A stretch of DNA of 64,000 nucleotides from an uncultured Pelagibacteraceae bacterium (GTDB lineage: Bacteria > Pseudomonadota > Alphaproteobacteria > Pelagibacterales > Pelagibacteraceae): contig CACJZK010000002.1 in NCBI GenBank assembly GCA_902597875.1, positions 103,078 to 167,077 on the forward strand, read 5' to 3'. Position 1 is the first letter of the stretch. Every line of letters starts with the position of its first letter. A model generated the notes under the pieces. It saw nothing but the letters and a program-made list of their open reading frames with translations, did no database searches and had not been told where the DNA came from. Positions 63,034-64,000 of the stretch are shown here, one piece after another. The translations under genes and the position numbers were made by a program.

Positions 63034-63934
63034 TAAAAAGATTATTTGTCCTGAAAATTTACTTAAACGTGCAAAGTTAAAAGGCATAGTTAAGACTGCT
63101 ATTGTCAATGCTGGAAAAGAATTAGTAATGGAATCTACTAAAATAGCTGTTGGCTTAAATTTAATAGAGCCAATTTTTATAGGAGAGGAAACTGAAATAA
63201 AAAAATGTGCTGAAAGATTAAAATGGGATATTTCTAAATACGAAATTATAAATGAAGCAGATGAAAATAGTACAGCTCCTATAGCAGCTAAATTAGCAAG
63301 TTCTGATAAAGTTAAGATTCTAGTAAAGGGACATATCCATACAGATATTTTAATGAAAGCAGTTTTAAAAAGAGATTTAAATTTAATAGGTAAGAAGAGA
63401 TTAAGCCATGTTTGGCATATGACAATGGAAAAAAATGATAAACCTTTCATCGTTACTGATGGAGCATTAAATGTTTTGCCAAAATTAGAAACTAAGATGC
63501 ATATCTTAAAAAATTCTGTAGACTTTGCAAAAAGAATAGGAATTGAAAAACCTAAAATTTCTATATTATCTGCGACAGAAGAAGTGTTAGGCAGCGTTCC
63601 AAGCTCCGTAGAGGCTCGAGAGATAACTAAAAGAGCTAAGTTAGAAAACATAGAGGCAGATGTTTTTGGGCCACTAGCTTTTGATAACTCTGTTTCAGAG
63701 AAAGCTGCCAAAATTAAAAATATAAAAAATGATGTAGCAGGAAAAACTGACATTTTGTTAGTGCCCAACGTTGAAGCTGGAAATGCTTTAGTTAAAATGA
63801 TGATACACTTCATGGGAGCTTGTGCAGCTGGAGTTGTTATAGGGGGAAAAGTGCCTGTAGTTATAACGAGTAGAGCAGACGATACTCAAGCAAGATTAGC
63901 TTCGATTGCGGCAGCTGTAGTTGCGCTTGAATGA
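63023..63934 (+). CDS. pta: phosphate acetyltransferase (short Pta/Ptb family)
   Basis: The 303-residue protein belongs to the PTA/PTB family: VKGHIHTDILMKAVL, HVWHMTMEK, VTDGALNVLPKLE, EVLGSVPSSVEA and DILLVPNVEAGNALVK are characteristic. It interconverts acetyl phosphate and acetyl-CoA. In taurine and other sulfonate pathways, Pta turns the acetyl phosphate made by sulfoacetaldehyde acetyltransferase (Xsc) into acetyl-CoA, which fits this locus. No ackA is adjacent. It overlaps the dehydrogenase upstream and the partial gene downstream (ATGA). Confidence 0.88.
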   Translation: MLSDKKIICPENLLKRAKLKGIVKTAIVNAGKELVMESTKIAVGLNLIEPIFIGEETEIKKCAERLKWDISKYEIINEADENSTAPIAAKLASSDKVKILVKGHIHTDILMKAVLKRDLNLIGKKRLSHVWHMTMEKNDKPFIVTDGALNVLPKLETKMHILKNSVDFAKRIGIEKPKISILSATEEVLGSVPSSVEAREITKRAKLENIEADVFGPLAFDNSVSEKAAKIKNIKNDVAGKTDILLVPNVEAGNALVKMMIHFMGACAAGVVIGGKVPVVITSRADDTQARLASIAAAVVALE

Positions 63935-64000
63935 GAAAACTTAAAAACTGGGATAATAATACCTGGCTTTCTTCTAAAAAATACATTTTAAATTTTAATA
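63931..64000 (+). CDS. start of a further gene, cut by the window edge
   Basis: An ATG in ATGA overlap with the pta stop opens a frame reading MRKLKNWDNNTWLSSKKYIL and on to the window end without a stop. Only 23 residues are visible, too few to identify the product. The overlap says it belongs to the tau-pta operon. Confidence 0.6.
   Translation, partial: MRKLKNWDNNTWLSSKKYILNFN

Noticed and set aside
63019..63813. 264-residue open frame on the minus strand opposite pta
   Set aside because: It lies wholly antisense to a well-recognised phosphate acetyltransferase, has Ser/Phe/Leu-rich composition typical of antisense frames and no recognisable motif.
1..64000. CRISPR arrays, insertion sequences, prophage or rRNA genes
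   Set aside because: No regularly spaced direct repeats, transposase/integrase motifs or rRNA-like conserved segments were seen while reading; all gaps are under 200 bp.

Overview
The window is 64 kb of very AT-rich, extremely compact bacterial chromosome. About 70 protein genes and one tRNA fill it almost end to end: neighbours overlap by 1-14 nt or sit a few bases apart, and the largest intergenic gap is 198 bp (58098-58295). Lysine/asparagine/isoleucine-rich proteins, the purB-purC-purS-purQ-purL run, prpBC, class II DAHP synthase, a taurine-type ABC operon and the streamlined layout all point to an alphaproteobacterium of the SAR11 type (Pelagibacterales, 'Candidatus Pelagibacter' and relatives). 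This placement rests on gene content and style, not on an rRNA gene, because none is present. No insertion sequence, prophage or CRISPR array was seen.

Layout. 1-8.4 kb: a gamma-glutamylcyclotransferase-like gene and a CinA-type gene (minus), then a plus-strand run sfsA-map-purB-purC-purS-purQ-purL-bolA-grxD. 8.4-18.2 kb: a minus-strand block with a methyltransferase, rpsD, trmJ-like, cimA, cysS, nadE, class II DAHP synthase, glmS and an acetyltransferase-only glmU. 18.2-21.6 kb: gph, a LysE exporter and the methylcitrate genes prpB-prpC. 21.6-26.4 kb: a degenerate quinoprotein-like protein, a methyltransferase and nrdA-nrdB behind probable NrdR boxes. 26.6-34 kb: phosphomannomutase, TauE/SafE permease, dusA, rpoZ, an MFS transporter and several small oxidoreductase-type genes.

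34-42.6 kb mixes glycosyltransferases with a coherent metabolic module. It holds a fused S-adenosylmethionine decarboxylase-spermidine synthase, a class II aldolase, mtnA, mtnP and the divergent apt. Together these could make spermidine and recycle its by-product methylthioadenosine to AMP, DHAP and a small methylthio compound. 42.6-54.2 kb is an even more AT-rich surface-polysaccharide region: rmlB/A/C, a 3,4-ketoisomerase, a DegT aminotransferase, a sugar C-methyltransferase, short-chain dehydrogenases, GT61, FkbM and SGNH proteins, interrupted by tRNA-Met. It looks like a strain-variable surface island.

54.3-64 kb carries a putative regulator built of two tandem winged-helix modules, a small tail-anchored protein, and a sulfonate locus: alanine dehydrogenase and an omega-aminotransferase diverge from tauA-tauB-tauC, an Ldh_2-family dehydrogenase and a phosphate acetyltransferase. 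The enzyme that would link the aminotransferase to the acetyltransferase (Xsc) is not in the window. The points most worth a second look are the polyamine/MTA loop, the oversized TauC-like permease, the duplicated winged-helix protein and the single-domain GlmU.
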